6,318 nt of DNA from Actinomycetota bacterium (lineage in GTDB: Bacteria; Actinomycetota; Actinomycetes; S36-B12; UBA5976), in assembly GCA_017853815.1 (NCBI GenBank), contig JAFMIT010000093.1, forward strand, positions 1 through 6,318, read 5' to 3'. This document shows positions 5,796 to 6,318 of the stretch, piece by piece; the stretch's first letter is position 1, and each line of letters starts with the position of its first letter. Position numbers and translations under genes: made by a program. The notes under the pieces are model-generated. The model ran no database searches. It had not been told where the DNA came from and was given only the letters and a program-made list of their open reading frames with translations.

Positions 5796-5824
5796 TTGCC
5801 ACTCTAGAAAAGCCCGAATAAAGT
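5796..5824 (+). promoter_or_regulatory. Promoter of the GH1 gene
   Basis: TTGCCA (5796-5801) and TAAAGT (5819-5824) are spaced 17 bp, matching 5 of 6 and 4 of 6 of the housekeeping consensus. This is the best -35/-10 pair in the window. The predicted start point, about 5831, falls inside operator site 5, so a bound repressor would block initiation. The leader would be about 110 nt. Confidence 0.55.
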
Positions 5825-5827
5825 CCG

Positions 5828-5845
5828 CGTGAAACCGATTTCAGA
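5828..5845. promoter_or_regulatory. LacI/GalR-type operator, site 5
   Basis: CGTGAAACCGATTTCAGA covers the predicted transcription start of the GH1 gene. Its 16-bp centre GTGAAACCGATTTCAG is repeated exactly 19 bp downstream as site 6. Confidence 0.8.
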
Positions 5846-5846
5846 G

Positions 5847-5864
5847 AGTGAAACCGATTTCAGG
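5847..5864. promoter_or_regulatory. LacI/GalR-type operator, site 6
   Basis: AGTGAAACCGATTTCAGG is the second copy of the tandem pair, separated from site 5 by one base. It lies in the transcribed leader of the GH1 gene, 77 nt before its start codon. Confidence 0.8.
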
Positions 5865-5941
5865 TTTGTGTTCGAAACACCTCGTCGAGACGAGCTTCGG
5901 CTTCTTTCGACACCTCGACTGGGAAGGAAGGCTGCACAGAT

Positions 5942-6318
5942 ATGTCGCACAACGTGGATGTGAGGCCTTCCTTGCCGGTGGAGTTCATTTCAGACGAAAC
6001 CCTTTCGATGATCCGCAATTTTCCCGCGAGCTTTCGCTGGGGAGCAGCGACCGCCAGCTACCAGATTGAAGGCGGCTTGGATCAAGATGGTCGCGGTAAG
6101 TGCATTTGGGACACGTTCGCAGCAACTCCTGGCAAGGTAGTCAACGGAGAAGACGGCTCGGTGGCATGTGACCACTACAACCGCTTCCAAGAAGACATTG
6201 CGATGATGAAAGACCTGGGCCTACAGACGTATCGCTTTTCGATTGCGTGGCCGCATCTGTTCCCAAACGGTGACCACACGAGTGAACCCCGTGGTTTTGA
6301 TTTCTACAACCGTCTCAT
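5942..6318 (+). CDS. GH1 family beta-glucosidase, N-terminal part only
   Basis: The frame is open from ATG 5942 to the window edge (125 codons). Family 1 glycosidases release terminal glucose (or related sugars) from beta-linked oligosaccharides. The N-terminal GH1 signature is complete: FRWGAATASYQIEGG at about residues 31-45. IWDTFAATPGKV (55-66), the DHYNRFQEDIAMMKDLGL stretch with the conserved CDHY (76-79), and the YRFSIAWP segment (96-103) follow as expected. The catalytic glutamates (NEP and ENG motifs) lie beyond the edge. There is no signal peptide, so it should act in the cytoplasm. AAGGAAGG ends 10 nt before the ATG; a later in-frame ATG at 6008 lacks a binding site but would still keep the GH1 domain, so the first about 22 residues are less certain. 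Divergent from the cytoplasmic GH16 gene and controlled by the tandem operators upstream. It likely finishes degradation of imported glucan oligosaccharides. Confidence 0.93.
   Translation, partial: MSHNVDVRPSLPVEFISDETLSMIRNFPASFRWGAATASYQIEGGLDQDGRGKCIWDTFAATPGKVVNGEDGSVACDHYNRFQEDIAMMKDLGLQTYRFSIAWPHLFPNGDHTSEPRGFDFYNRL

Noticed and set aside
5868..5894. Adjacent small inverted repeats (GTGTT-CGA-AACAC and CTCGTC-GA-GACGAG) in the GH1 leader as a riboswitch or attenuator
   Set aside because: The stems are only 5 and 6 bp with 2-3 nt loops, there is no T-run, and no known riboswitch pattern is visible.
1..6318. CRISPR array, insertion sequence, tRNA or phage genes
   Set aside because: I saw no regularly spaced repeats other than the operators, no transposase or integrase motifs, no terminal repeats and no tRNA-like fold in the intergenic regions.

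Overview
The window looks like a beta-glucan (laminarin-type beta-1,3-glucan) uptake and degradation locus from an actinobacterium. Support for the phylum: a sugar ABC importer made of a binding protein and two permeases with no ATPase gene beside it, tight TAATG-type gene coupling, moderate G+C (by eye), and LacI/GalR-type operators. A compact aquatic relative of the Microbacteriaceae would fit, but that is inference, since no marker gene is present.

Layout. Positions 1-214 (minus) hold the first 71 codons of a secreted protein of unknown function, with a control region at about 300-347. A strong hairpin terminator at 415-442 closes a minus-strand operon that reads solute-binding protein (3758-2406), MalF-type permease (2402-1383), MalG-type permease (1383-466). 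A divergent control region (3759-3980) separates this operon from a plus-strand secreted GH16 endo-glucanase (3981-4841). That gene converges on a second GH16 gene (minus, 5714-4881), which has no signal peptide; a long imperfect hairpin lies between them and covers the last codons of the second gene. A second divergent region (5715-5941) carries three operators and a good -35/-10 pair. It leads into a GH1 beta-glucosidase on plus (5942 to the window edge, incomplete).

How it works together (inference). The secreted GH16 cuts the polymer outside the cell and the binding protein and permeases import oligosaccharides. The cytoplasmic GH16 and the GH1 enzyme would then shorten them to glucose. 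Six copies of an 18-bp operator sharing the core GTGAAAYCGNTTTC lie in all three control regions, so the whole locus, including the unknown secreted protein, is probably one regulon under a LacI-family repressor encoded outside the window.

I see no clearly new type of system. The points most worth a second look are the pair of convergent GH16 paralogues with different predicted locations, the binding protein that lacks a lipobox, the unidentified secreted protein under the same operator, and the detailed operator architecture.
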